Shown here: positions 21,704 to 32,274 of the stretch, piece by piece
How the letters are laid out: each line of letters begins with the position of its first letter
Position numbering within the stretch: position 1 is the first letter of the stretch
Program-made: the position numbers and the translations under genes
Notes under the pieces: model-generated
What the model saw: only the letters and a program-made list of their open reading frames with translations
Databases searched by the model: none
What the model was told of the DNA's origin: nothing
Assembly (NCBI GenBank): GCA_018894105.1
Contig: CM032118.1
Coordinates: 32,158,690 to 32,222,689 of the forward strand
Direction: 5' to 3'
Length of the DNA stretch: 64,000 nt
From: Jacaranda mimosifolia
Lineage: Eukaryota; Streptophyta; Magnoliopsida; Lamiales; Bignoniaceae

Positions 21704-22546
21704 ATAGCGAAGAATCCACCCCACATTATTTTGGAAACTAATAAACTCTGTAGGCCAAACTTTTGCAATTGGTTGAGAAACCTCAAGATAGTTCTAAACT
21801 CCAAAAAGAGGACCTATGTCCTTGATCAAAGTCTGCTGGACACCTTGGGTGATGACGCCACCAATGAGGCTCGTGAATTGTTCACTAAGTTTGTAGATGA
21901 TGATCTACAAGCGAGATACCTCATGATGGCTTCAGTGACCGATGAGCTCCAAAAGACTCATGAGTATATGAAACATACTAGTGAGATCTATGCACACCTA
22001 CAAGAGTTGTGTGGTGTTCAAACAACACACGAAAGGTTCGCTTTGTCAAGAGAGCTCTTTAGGTCAAGGATGGTTGATGGTTCAAGTGTCTTTGATCATG
22101 GGCCTAAGATGATTGGACTCATTGAGAAGCTTGGACAACTTGATGAGATTAGGATAATAACCTCTATGTAGATTTGATCGTACAATCATTGCCTTCCTCG
22201 TTCGACCAATTTGTTATGAACTTTAATATGTTCAAATAAGAGATAACGATTAACAAAATGGTGAACATGTTGGTGACTGTCGAGGCGATGATGAAAAAGG
22301 AAAAGCCTCTTATGCTTGCTTCCTCCTCTAAGTCTAGAGGCCCTAGAAATGGAGGTAAAAGGAAGAAGAGTTCTTCCTCAAAAGGGAAGCAACCCTTGAA
22401 GAGTTCAGGAGGAGTTAACAGAAAGGAAGAGGCTAAAATTGATGCAACTTGCTTCCATTGGGTGAAAAGGGCCATTGGAAAAGGAATTGCAAAGCTTACT
22501 TTGCAACCTTTGAGAAGGGTATGTACTTTATTGAAGTGTGCTTGAC
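21704..22546 (+). pseudogene. gag: L1 gag, start codon lost and frameshifted
   Basis: The start of gag, ATGGCTAAGAATCC in L2, reads ATAGCGAAGAATCC here, so the initiator ATG is changed to ATA at 21704-21706. The frame then runs on through CNWLRNLKIVLNSKKRTYV and the capsid region with ELFRSRMVDGSS to a frameshift near 22150. The capsid end lies in another frame, followed by a Lys/Ser-rich basic stretch (KRKKSSSSKGKQPLK) and the zinc knuckle region (CFHW...), which is also shifted. Confidence 0.85.
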
Positions 22547-24012
22547 GATTAATTCTTCCTCATGAGTATTTGATACCGCGTGTGGTTCTCATCTTCGTAA
22601 TTCGTTATAGGGGATGAAAAGAAGAAAGAGTCTTAATGAAGGGGATATAGTCCTCCGCCTAAGAACTGGAGCAAGAGCTGCCACTATGGTCCAAGGTGTA
22701 ATCAAGTTAGACTTGGGGAATGCTTGCATTGTATTAAATCCTTGTTATTATGTACACAATCTTGTTAAGTACATTATGTCTATTCCCATTCTTGATAATG
22801 AAGGACATGATTTTTCTATATCAAATGGGATGTTGAAAGCATTAAAGAATGGTTCTTTAATTGCACAAAGTACATTGAATAATTGATTGTACATACTTGA
22901 TTCTCAACCTTCATTAATGCACATTCAATCAAGTAAAAAAAATTAGATAGTCAAGAAGATGCCATTTTATGGCATGCAAGAGTTGGACATATCACTAAAA
23001 ATAGGATGAACAAGTTAGAAGCTTTCAAACCACTAAATGTTAGTGGCATTGACCTTCCTACATGTAAATCTTGTTTGAAGGGAAAAATGACCAAGGCTCC
23101 TTTGTGAGACAAACAGAGCATACCACAAGTCCTTTAGATTTGATCCATATAGATATTTGTGGCCCACTAAGAGTTAGTGCGAGAGGAAGCTATTCTTCCT
23201 TAATCACCTTTACCAATGATTATAATCGGTTCGGACATGTGTATCCTATAAAGTATAAGTTCGAAGCCTTTGAAAAGTTCAAAGAGTATAGGAATGAAGT
23301 AGAAAAGCAAAAGAGACTTAGCATTAAAGCTCTTCGAACGGATCGAGGAGGAGAATACTTTAGCACCGAATTCTTAGGTTATTTAAAGGAGAATGAGATT
23401 ATCTCTTAATGGACTCCATCCAGCACACCCCAACCCAATAGAGTGGCCGAGAGAAGAAATCATACCTTGTTGGATATGGTATGTTCCATGATGAGCTTTT
23501 CCAAATGTGCCTATATCCTTTTGGAGCTACGCTTTAGAAATAGCGGCGAAGTTACTAAATGTGGTGCCTTCAAAGTTGGTGCAAAAAATGCCGCATGAGA
23601 TGTGGTATGGCAAAGCACTCTTTTACCATTATCTAAGGGTTTGGGGGTCTCTCGCTTACGTCAAGTGGTTAGTGGGAGATAAGTTGGATAGTAGATCTAC
23701 CTTGTGTAAGTTTGTGGGATACCCAAGAGAGTCTTTGGGTTATTACTTTTATGATCCCCAGGAACAAAAAGTGTTTATTTTAAGAAACACCACCTTTTTG
23801 GAAAAGAAATTTCTATTAGATAGAAATGACATTATTGTTGAACTTGATGAATTTTAAGATGATCATCAAATCCCACAAATGGTGGAAACAAGTGAGCAAC
23901 AAGAGCTTTACACACAACCTCTAAAAAGGTCAGACCAAATCAAGAAATAACCTGAAAGGTTCCAATTTCTTCATAAGACGGGCCAGTCAGATAGTGATCT
24001 GAAGACCTTTGA
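22547..24012 (+). pseudogene. pol: L1 protease and integrase, truncated
   Basis: The protease region reads VFDTACGSHL just after an in-frame TGA where L3 and L4 have Trp. The pre-integrase stretch (22614-22886) and the integrase core (23071-23409) follow, with HIDICGPLR, TDRGGEY and a TAA stop at 23407-23409 in place of Gln. After the stop, VAERRNHTLLDM carries the catalytic Glu; the C-terminal integrase part continues at 23507-23857 (MWYGKALFYHYLRVWGS, FVGYPRESLGYYF). The element ends at the deletion joint 24011-24015, before reverse transcriptase. Confidence 0.88.
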
Positions 24013-24779
24013 GGAAAAATTCAAATGAAATGTTCATTTGATGTGAATTAGAATTTATTTGGATGATATTTTATGGAATGAAATGAAGATTCCAAATGAA
24101 ATTCAAATTTACACAAAAGTCAAATTCACATGCCAACTTGGATGCCAGTTAGCACCACCTTTTGGCATCACACCATCCCCCCTCTATATATAGCATATAG
24201 AGAGGGGCAGCCAAGCATATGTTTACATTACATTCCATGTGAATTTAGACCTAAGAAGGAAGAATTAGATTCTCTCCATATTTCCCTGCAATCTTCAAGT
24301 GTTGCATCATGTGTTGAAGCTTCATTTTTTTTTTCTCCTCCTACCTCCAAATCAAGCCTTCATTATTGTGTATCTTCTCTGTATTCTCCAGCGAATATAA
24401 AAGAAGATAGGTTATTGCATTGGTGTGTGGATTTTAACATTAGAGGCAAGACGATTGGATTGCTTGCCTTTGGAGATCTAGTTTCTGGCAGCAGCTTGGA
24501 GGTAGTTCTAGGTGGACTTTTCGAGTTCTGATTGAGATTATTTTTGGATAGTAGATCCACCAAGATGTTGTGGAGTTCCTATAAAAATTTTAGGGTTAAA
24601 TTGCACAGCGCTTCCCTGTGATATTCGCAATTGGTTCATAACCCCATGTGAAATAGAAATTGGCAAAAAAAACCCAAGTGTTTAATTGAAAGTTGCTCAC
24701 TTGACCCAACATGCTTTTGTTTCTTGTTTGATGTATATTGAGTAGTAAAAAGACAAAAATGTCCTTAACTAAAACTGAA

Positions 24780-25730
24780 ATTCAAATAATATTTACTTTT
24801 ATCTTATCTATTATTTATATAATTTTTTAATTATTTTTTGTCCATTTCAACTTAAATAATATTTAATATTTATAAAAAGGATATATAATATGTTTATATT
24901 TATACTTAAATATATAATATGTATACATGTATAAGTTTATGTATAAATACATACATATGTATTTTTTATTTATATATAATATATAAAATATTTTATTTAT
25001 TCCAAATTAAATAATGTCTAATATTTAAAATAGTATATAATATAATTTTTATTTACACTTATATAATATACATATATAAATTTATCTATAAATATATTAT
25101 ATATTATTTATTTATACATATCATGTATATCCATATATATAATTTTTTTAATTCTTTTAAAATTAAAAAATATTTAACATTTAAAAAAAGGATATATATA
25201 ATATTTTTCTATTTATGCTTATATATATATATAATATGTATACATATATAAGTTTATGCATAATAATTTTTAAAAAGTATATATAACATAGTTTTGTTAC
25301 ACTTATATAAAATTATCTATAAAGATATTATATATTATTTATTTATACATATCATATATATCCATATATAATTTTTTTAATTCTTTTAAAATTAAAGAAT
25401 ATATAATATTTATAAAAATATAATATATTTTTATTTATAGTTACATATAAAATATATGTACATCTATAAATATAAATATATATATTTTACCAAAAAAAAA
25501 CATATATTTTTTATTTATACATAATATATACATATGTACATCTATAAATACAAACATATATTTTTTTCACCAAAAAAAAAATATATATATATATATATAA
25601 ATTTTCTTCATTTCAAATTAAATAATACTTATTCTGTAAAAATATATAATATATTTTTTATTTATATTTATATACATATAATATACATATATATAAATAA
25701 TTATATAACATATATATAATATAATATCCT
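24780..25730. repeat. AT-rich low-complexity core of the Mutator-like element
   Basis: About 950 bases of mostly TATATA, ATTTATTTATA and TTTTAAA text, with near-repeats of the phrase TATTTAATATTTATAAAAA. Open frames here are chance. It looks like local microsatellite growth or repeated slippage. Confidence 0.75.
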
Positions 25731-26020
25731 ACCCACCCCGCCCCTCTTCCCTCAACCTCAACAGACTGCCATGGCAGCAGTGCATAGTGGCCGGATCTGG
25801 CCAGGCCTGGCCGGATCCGACCACTTTTTTCTTTTCTGTTTTTTTTGTTTGCTCCGACAGCCGGGCATGGCTACCACAACCGTCGACTGCCGGCAACACG
25901 ACAGCCATGGCAAACGTCCCACCAATTCGAGCCTTATGCACGCGGCGGTGGCCATGGCAGCTGCGTCTTACGCTGCCACGGCCACCAGGGGGGTGGGGGT
26001 TGGGGTTGGGGTTGAGAATA
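25731..26020. other. GC-rich island in the Mutator-like element
   Basis: A sharp switch from AT-rich to GC-rich text. It holds a near-perfect palindrome, GGATCTGGCCAGGCCTGGCC followed by GGATCC (25794-25819). At its right edge (25988-26012) is a G-rich run GGGGGGTGGGGGTTGGGG with two further TTGGGG units. Open frames exist on both strands (starts 25771, 25787 plus; 25941, 25955 minus) but no known domain is seen. It may be a captured gene fragment (Pack-MULE). Confidence 0.55.
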
Positions 26021-26591
26021 ATAATATTATATATATATATCTATTATATTATATATATATATAATAATATATTATCTATTTTTTTAAATATTATATTATT
26101 TAATTTGAACTGTTGATTTTTGTAAAAAAAATCTAACGGCTAATAAATGAGGGCAAGATTGTCTTTTTATACATAAAAATGCATACCAAATCGCGCACAC
26201 CCTCGCATGAATGACACCAACCTTCTTAGGGATGCTCATTGTATGATTTTAGAAAATACAAGGGGATTTCTTGCTAATTTCTATTTCACATGGTGTTATG
26301 AACCAATTGCGATATCACAGGGAGGCGTTGTGCAATTTGCCCAAATTTTTAGCTCAAACAAACTTCATTTGGTTGGGATATCTTGTCGCTACTCTGTTGC
26401 ACCGTTGGAAGACAGTTTTTGAGAGTCAAAAGTTTTTTTCTTGCTTCCTTGGTTTTCGAGAAAAACAAGGTAACTCTCTATCTAAATTTAAATCAATGGC
26501 TTGTTTAAATCTTTGTTATCATGTGTAGCCTAGTTAATTTCCAATTTTTATGTTTTGATTAGTGGATCTTATGGCTACATGCGACTCCAAG

Positions 26592-26604
26592 TGGTATTGG
26601 AGCC
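26592..26604 (+). other. L2 primer binding site
   Basis: TGGTATTGGAGCC, two bases after the LTR end. It differs from TGGTATCAGAGCC at two bases, both possible transitions. Confidence 0.85.
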
Positions 26605-28572
26605 TAATTCATGCTATGATTTGAATTTTTGATTGATTGATTCATGTGATGAATTGATCAAAATCACCAAATACTTGATCCTTGCTATGGATTGGAGTGT
26701 TTGGATGATGTTGCATGTGGCTCCTTGATTGATGAATTGAAATTATGCTAATATGTGTTTTAATGTGTTAATTCATATGTTCAGCATGTTTTAATTCATA
26801 GATGCTAATGTTGAATGTTGATTTGACATTAATTTATGTTATATGTTGATATAGCATGTTGTTAATGGCCTTAAGGTATTTTGGTCATTTTTATGTCCAA
26901 TATGATTGGAGTTTGTTGGATATTTTTGAAGAATATGATTCTTACTTAAATGTTTTTTTGAAAGCATGACTGAACACTTGAAATTCTATTTTTAAAAGAT
27001 GTTTTGGATCTGGAATTTCATTTGTTTTGTGTGATTTAATGTCCAAAATGAGTTCTAAATCTCTTTATACACAGAAATTGAGCCAAAATCCACTTGATCC
27101 ACGCAAAACTGTGAAATAGGGCAGCTGCCACCCATGGCCGGGTGAGTGCGGGCTTGCCACGCGGCCGTGCACCCAGGCTAGGCAGTAACTTGGTAATTTT
27201 GGTTTTGAGGATTTTGAGTGTTGATTTTTGGTTCCTTAAGTGAACAAAAGTGTTTTGCATCACACATACTAGATCCACAAATATTATGTAAGTTCTCAAA
27301 ATTATGTTTGATATTTTTGATTGCATTTAAAAATTAGTTAAAGTTAATCTTCAAAAATGTGGCATAATTGTTATGCTTCATCTTGCTTGGCTAATTAATT
27401 TTTTATGAGATAAGCATTTAATTGTTGGAATTGAATGTCAATTCTTGATTATTTATTGTTCATTTAAGTGTTGAATGGATGATGAATGAATGAATGAAGA
27501 TGATCATGAGCTTTCAATATTGACTTTATTTGTTTTAAATTGTTGAAAATGATTGTATTAAATTGGGGCTTACATGCCTCTTTATTTCTATTTTGTAAAT
27601 GTTATGAGAATAGAATCACTATGAGTGATGATTTCTTTCTCATATAAATGTTACAAGGAGCAAAGAAGACCATTGGAGGCATGAAGACCCATGAATGTAT
27701 GAGGATACCCTCATGTAATAGCTAGATTTAATAAATCCACTTTAAATCAACTAGGCGGTGCACCTATGGCTCTAAGTGCACTACTTGGTTAGGCTTATGG
27801 TCATCCCACCCAAGGACCATGCTAGGCACATTTACTTATTTATGCTTTCCATATCTTATTGATTTATGTGATGCATGGATTAGGATATGGAAAACCTAAA
27901 TAAGAAGATAAAAATGATGAGATCTTTACAAGTAAGAAAAACCCTCCACTTAGAATGTCTAAGTGCTTTCAATATGAAGTTAAAATGGATACAAATTAAA
28001 AAGAGTTTTAATTAATCCATGCCTTCTACCAATAGTATATGCCATGACAATGCTACCAATTTTATGTGATGGCACTTAGTTATAGGGTCACACTTAGGAG
28101 GAAAGCTGTGAGCATATACTTAGCATACGATGCATCTTTGATTTGAGAACGCCCACGCATTGGCACTTGGTCACGGGGGATGTCATGACGCCGTCTCAAG
28201 TCAAATTTTGATTAGTAGGTCTGACTTAACACCTAGTAACATGCATGGCACATGGTCACGTGGGTCTACATGAAAGTGAGACAAAATATATCAAGAGTTG
28301 CATAGAGATGAGATTAGCAAAGGTTGCTTACCTTTCCATTGCTTATGGATGGCAGTCGGTCACGGGGGCCCACTTCCAAGTCCTTGAGATCTTGATTCTC
28401 ATTAGGAATTATGATTTCCTGAATTCTTCTAGGGGGTGAAGGATTTGATAAAATAATGGGAGAAAAACATACTTGAAAGATCATGAACATCTTTCTTCAA
28501 TATTAATATTCAATCATATGCTTATACTCTTCTTTTTACCTCTTCTAGATTTCTGAAATCTTCAAAAACAAA
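26605..28572 (+). other. L2 long untranslated leader
   Basis: About 1.97 kb without a supported frame, aligned with the leaders of L1 and L3. It has a GC-rich patch at 27120-27190 and four spaced copies of a GGCACTTGGTCACGGGGG-type motif at 28068-28370. Confidence 0.6.
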
Positions 28573-29429
28573 ATGGCTAAGAATCCACTTCACACTATTT
28601 TGGCAACTAATAAACTTACCGGGCTAAACTTACGCGATTGGTTGAGAAATCTCAAAATTATTCTTGACTCCAAAAAAAGGACCTATGTCCTTGATCAAAG
28701 TCCGTCGGACATATTAGGTAATGACGCCACTAATGGGAGCGTGAATTGTTCACTAAGTTTTAGATGATAATCTACAAGCGTGATGCCTAATGATGGCTTC
28801 CATGACCAATAAGTTCCAAAGGACTCATGAGCACATAAAGCATGTAAGTGAGATCCTTGTGCACCTGCAAGAGTTGTATGGTGTACAAACTAGGCAAGAA
28901 TGGTTTGCTTTGTCTAGAGAGATCTTTAGGTCAAGGATGGTTGAAGGTTCAAGCGTCCATGATCACGGGCTTAAGATGATTGGACTCATCGAAAATCTTG
29001 AACAACTTAATGTTGAATTGGACAATGACCTCTATGTAGATTTGATTCTACAATCATTACCTTCTTTGTTCGATCAATTCATTGTGAACTTTAATATGTC
29101 TAAGCAAGTGGTAATAATCAATGAGTTGGTGAATATGCTTGTGACCGCTGAGGCAACTATGAAAAAGAAAAAAACCTCTTATGCTTGCTTCCTCTTCAAG
29201 GAAGGGCCCTAGAAGCCCTAAGAGGAAGAAAAGTTCTTCCTCCAAAGGGAAGCAACCTTTGAAAGGTTCGAGGGGAGCAAAGAAGAAGAAACATAATAAA
29301 ATCGATGCGAGTTGTTTCTATTATGGTGAGAAGGGGCATTGGAGAAGGAATTACAAAGCTTACTTTGCAATCCTTGAGAAATGTATGTACTTTATTAAAG
29401 TGCATTTGATGACTAATTCTTCCTCATAG
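28573..29429 (+). pseudogene. gag: L2 gag, frameshifted
   Basis: ATG 28573 (MAKNPLHTILATNKL) is the family start, shared with L3. The frame runs through LRDWLRNLKIILDSKKR and shifts near 28738. It resumes at 28790-29212 with the capsid region (LQELYGVQTR, SREIFRSRMVEGSS, LYVDLILQSLPSLFDQF). After another shift, 29181-29429 holds the basic linker and the zinc knuckle CFYYGEKGHWRRNYKAY. Two knuckle cysteines are changed to Tyr compared with the L3 knuckle (CFHCGEKGRWRRNCKAY), so RNA binding would be lost. Confidence 0.88.
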
Positions 29430-30700
29430 GTATTTGATACCGCATGTGGTTCTCACCTATGTAATTTGTTACAGGGTATGAAAAGAAAAAAAAGTTTTCA
29501 TGAAGGGGATATGATCCTCCGCCTTGGAAATGGGGAAAGATTTGCCACGCATGGTCCAAGGTGTAATCAAGTTAGGCTTGGAAAATGCTTGCATTGTACT
29601 TGATTCGATTTATTATGTGCCCAACCTTGTGAAAAATATTATTTCTATTCTCGTTCTTGATTATGAAGGATATGGTTTTTCTATATCGAATGGGATAAAA
29701 GAAAATTAGATAACCAATAAGATGTCATAATTTAGCATGCTAGACTTGGACATATTTCTAAAAATAGGATGAACAAGTTAGAAGAACTCAAAGCACTTGT
29801 TAGTGGCATTGAGGACCTTCCTACTTGTGAATTTTGCTTAAAGGGAAAAATAACCAAGGCTCATTTTGTAAGACAAACGGAGCGCACCAAAAGTCCTTTA
29901 AATTTGAACCATACAGATGTTTGTGGTCTACTAAGAATTAGTGCGAGATAAGGCTATTTATACTTCATCACCATCACCGATGATTATAGTCGATTCGAAC
30001 ATATGTATTTTATCAAGTGCAAATCCAAAGCCTTTGAAAAGTTCTCAAAGTATAGGAATGAAGTAGAAAAGCAAAAGGGACTTAGTATTAAAGCTCTTCG
30101 ATTAGATCGAGGGGGAGAATACTTAAGTACCGAATTCTTGGGTTGTCTAAAGGAGAATAGGATTCTCTCTTAATGGACTCAACCCGGCACACCCCAACAT
30201 AATCGAGTAACCAAGGGGAAAAACCGTACCTCATTGGACATGATACATTCCATGATGAGCTTTTCTGATGTGCCCATATCCTTTTGGGGATACGCCTTAG
30301 AAACGTCGACGAGGCTACTAAACACAGTACCCTCAAAGTCAGTACCAAAAATACCGTATGAGATGTGGTATGGCAAAGCATCCTTTTACCATTATCTTAA
30401 GGTTTGGGGGTCTCCCGCTTACGTGAAGCGGTTAGTGGGAGACAAGTTGGATAGTAAATCCATCTTGTGCAAGTTTGTAGGATACCCAAGAGAGTCTTTG
30501 GGTTATTACTTTTATGATCCCTCAGAACAAAAGGTGTTTATCTCGAGGAATGGCCATTTTTTGGAAAAAAAATTCTATTAGATAGAAATGGTGTTGTTGT
30601 TAAACTTGATGAAGTTCAAGATGATCAACAAATTCCACAAGCAGTGGAAACAAATGAGCAACAAAAGCTTTACACACAACCTCTAAAAAGGTCAGATCGA
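29427..30700 (+). pseudogene. pol: L2 protease and integrase, broken
   Basis: A TAG at 29427-29429 replaces the Trp before VFDTACGSHLCN, the protease active-site region. Pre-integrase text follows (29524-29951, with KLGLENACIVLDS and CEFCLKGKITKAHF). The integrase core has NHTDVCGLLR, then after a stop RLDRGGEYLSTEFLG. TAA at 30171-30173 sits at the same codon as the stop in L1 and L4. The C-terminal part is open at 30234-30581 (SDVPISFWGYALE, MWYGKASFYHYLKVWGS, KFVGYPRESLGYYF). Confidence 0.88.
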
Positions 30701-30778
30701 ATCAAGAAGTAACCCAAAAGGTTCAAATTTCTTTAATGAGATGGGCCAATCGATAGTGATCCGAAGACCTATGAGGAA

Positions 30779-32270
30779 GTCATGTTGGACATAGACTTGG
30801 GACATAGGATTGACGTCATCAAATTCAAAATGGACTCTATGTACTCTAATAAAGTATGGACTTCGATTAATCCACTAGAGGGAATTGTTCCCAGTTATTG
30901 CAAGTAGATCTATAATCGAAAGCTAGGAATCAATGGATAGGTTATGACCTTTAAGGTACGACTAGTGGCAAAAGGTTACACTCAAAGATCCGGTATCGAT
31001 TTGAGCAAACCTTTTCACCGATCACAATGCTTAAGTCTATTTAGATTTTACTTGCTATAGCCGCATATTATGAATATGAGTTATGTCAAATGGATGTAAA
31101 AACCACTTTCCTCAATGGAAACATTGAAGAAAAAATTTATATGGAGCAACTACAATGTTTCATATATAAGGGGAGTGAATAAAAAGTTTACAAACTCCAA
31201 AGATCCATCTATAGACTCAAACAGGCATTCCAAAGTTGGAACATATGTTTTGACAAGACAATCAAATCGTTTGGCTTTGTCAAAAATGTGTATGAACCTT
31301 GTGTGTATAACAAGGCTAGTGGGTGTAGCATACAATTTATTATACTTTATGCCGATGACATTCTTCTCAGTGGGAATGAGACAGAAATGTTAAAGTGTAC
31401 TAAAGCGTGGTTATCTACTCAATTATCTATGAAGGATTTGGAAAAAGCATCCTATGTATTATGAATACGTATCTATAGAGATAGATCGAGGAGGATTCAT
31501 CCCTTAGGGACATAGCATTCGTCCCTCCAAATCTATGGTCCCTAAGACTAATGACAAGAGACAAAGAATGTCCCACATCCATTATGCATCCGATACATGG
31601 AGCATAATTTATGCTGTTCAATGTACGAGACCAGATGTGGCGCGCGCTCTAAGTGTTACGAGCTGTTTCCAATCCAACCCCGGTGAATTTCACTGGATGG
31701 CCGTTAAAATGATCCTTAAGTACTTGAGAAGGACTAAGGAGTTGTTTTTGGTATATGGCAACGGAGAATTGAAACTTAAGGGGTTTTGGGATTCCAATTT
31801 TCAATCCTATGTAGATGACCTAAAATCCACTTTTAGATTTATATTTTGCCTCAATGGTGGTGCAGTAAATTGGAAACGTCCTAGACAAGACACCACGATT
31901 GATTCTACCACCGAATAAGAATATATTGCGGCTTTAGAAGTTGCAAAGGAAGGTGTTTAGATGAAAAACTCCATCCAAAAGTTGGATGTAGTGCCTAGCA
32001 TTGTTGAGCCAGTCGTTGTCCTTTGTGACAACAACAAAGTAGTAGCACAAGCTAAAGAGTGAAGATCTTATTAGCAGTCCAAGCACATTTTGAGGCAATA
32101 TCATTTGACCCGAGAGATCATTGATAGAGACGACATCCAAGTGGAGAGAATTACCTCGGAAGAGAATATAGCAAATCCACTAACTAAATCCCTACCACAA
32201 AAGGCCTTTGAAGGATATTTTGAGAAGATGCGTCTTAAGATTATGGAGAATTGGCTTTGGGGCAAGTGAG
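30779..32270 (+). pseudogene. pol: L2 reverse transcriptase and RNase H, broken
   Basis: Reverse transcriptase motifs: MYSNKVWTS, IYNRKLGI, VRLVAKGYTQR, CQMDVKTTFLNGNIEE. The catalytic box reads YADD (31348-31359), where L3, L4, CopA and CopB all have YVDD. Near 31490, about 80 bases present in L4 are missing, which removes the end of the thumb region. The RNase H part is open at 31535-31918 (YAVQCTRPDVARALS, QDTTIDSTTE) and continues with stops to SEENIANPLTKS and TGA 32268-32270. Confidence 0.88.
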
Positions 32271-32274
32271 AAAT

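Larger units (their letters stand above)
17480..24012 (+). mobile_element. L1: long-LTR copia element, truncated
   Basis: 5' LTR (17480-19733), primer site, about 1.95 kb leader, gag, protease and integrase are present. Sequence matching L2 stops at 24011-24015, in the linker before reverse transcriptase, and continues directly inside an LTR. Reverse transcriptase, RNase H and its 3' LTR are lost. It appears to have inserted into L0. Confidence 0.9.
24593..26342. mobile_element. Mutator-like element with long terminal inverted repeats
   Basis: 1750 bases inside the L2 5' LTR. The left end GGGTTAAATTGCACAGCG and the reversed right end GGGCAAATTGCACAACG start inverted repeats that stay similar for about 80 bases (CCCTGTGATA, GCAATTGGTTCATAAC and CATGTGAAATAGAAATT are shared). 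Flanks are AAAATTTTA (24584-24592) and AAATTTTTA (26343-26351), a 9-base target duplication with one mismatch, as expected for Mutator. The L2 3' LTR has no insert at the matching place (about 34270). No transposase is visible, so it is non-autonomous. Confidence 0.88.
24013..26589 (+). repeat. L2 5' LTR remnant, split by an insert
   Basis: LTR text is 24013-24592 and 26343-26589. Aligned with the 3' LTR of L2, it starts at the position equal to 33714, so about 1.43 kb of its front is missing. It keeps the TATA box (24185-24193) and ends GACTCCA at 26589, before the primer site. Confidence 0.85.

Noticed and set aside
24130..24531. 133-codon frame over the L2 5' LTR TATA box
   Set aside because: It crosses the promoter of the LTR and is not kept in L1 or in the L2 3' LTR.
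24780..25730. AT-rich stretch as a possible replication origin or matrix-attachment region
   Set aside because: It lies inside a transposon insert and is explained by low-complexity growth. Composition alone is not enough evidence.
25771..26116. Overlapping open frames starting with Met-Ala and rich in Ala, Gly and His
   Set aside because: They sit in the GC island of a non-autonomous transposon, overlap open frames on the other strand and show no known domain. GC-rich DNA lacks stops by chance.
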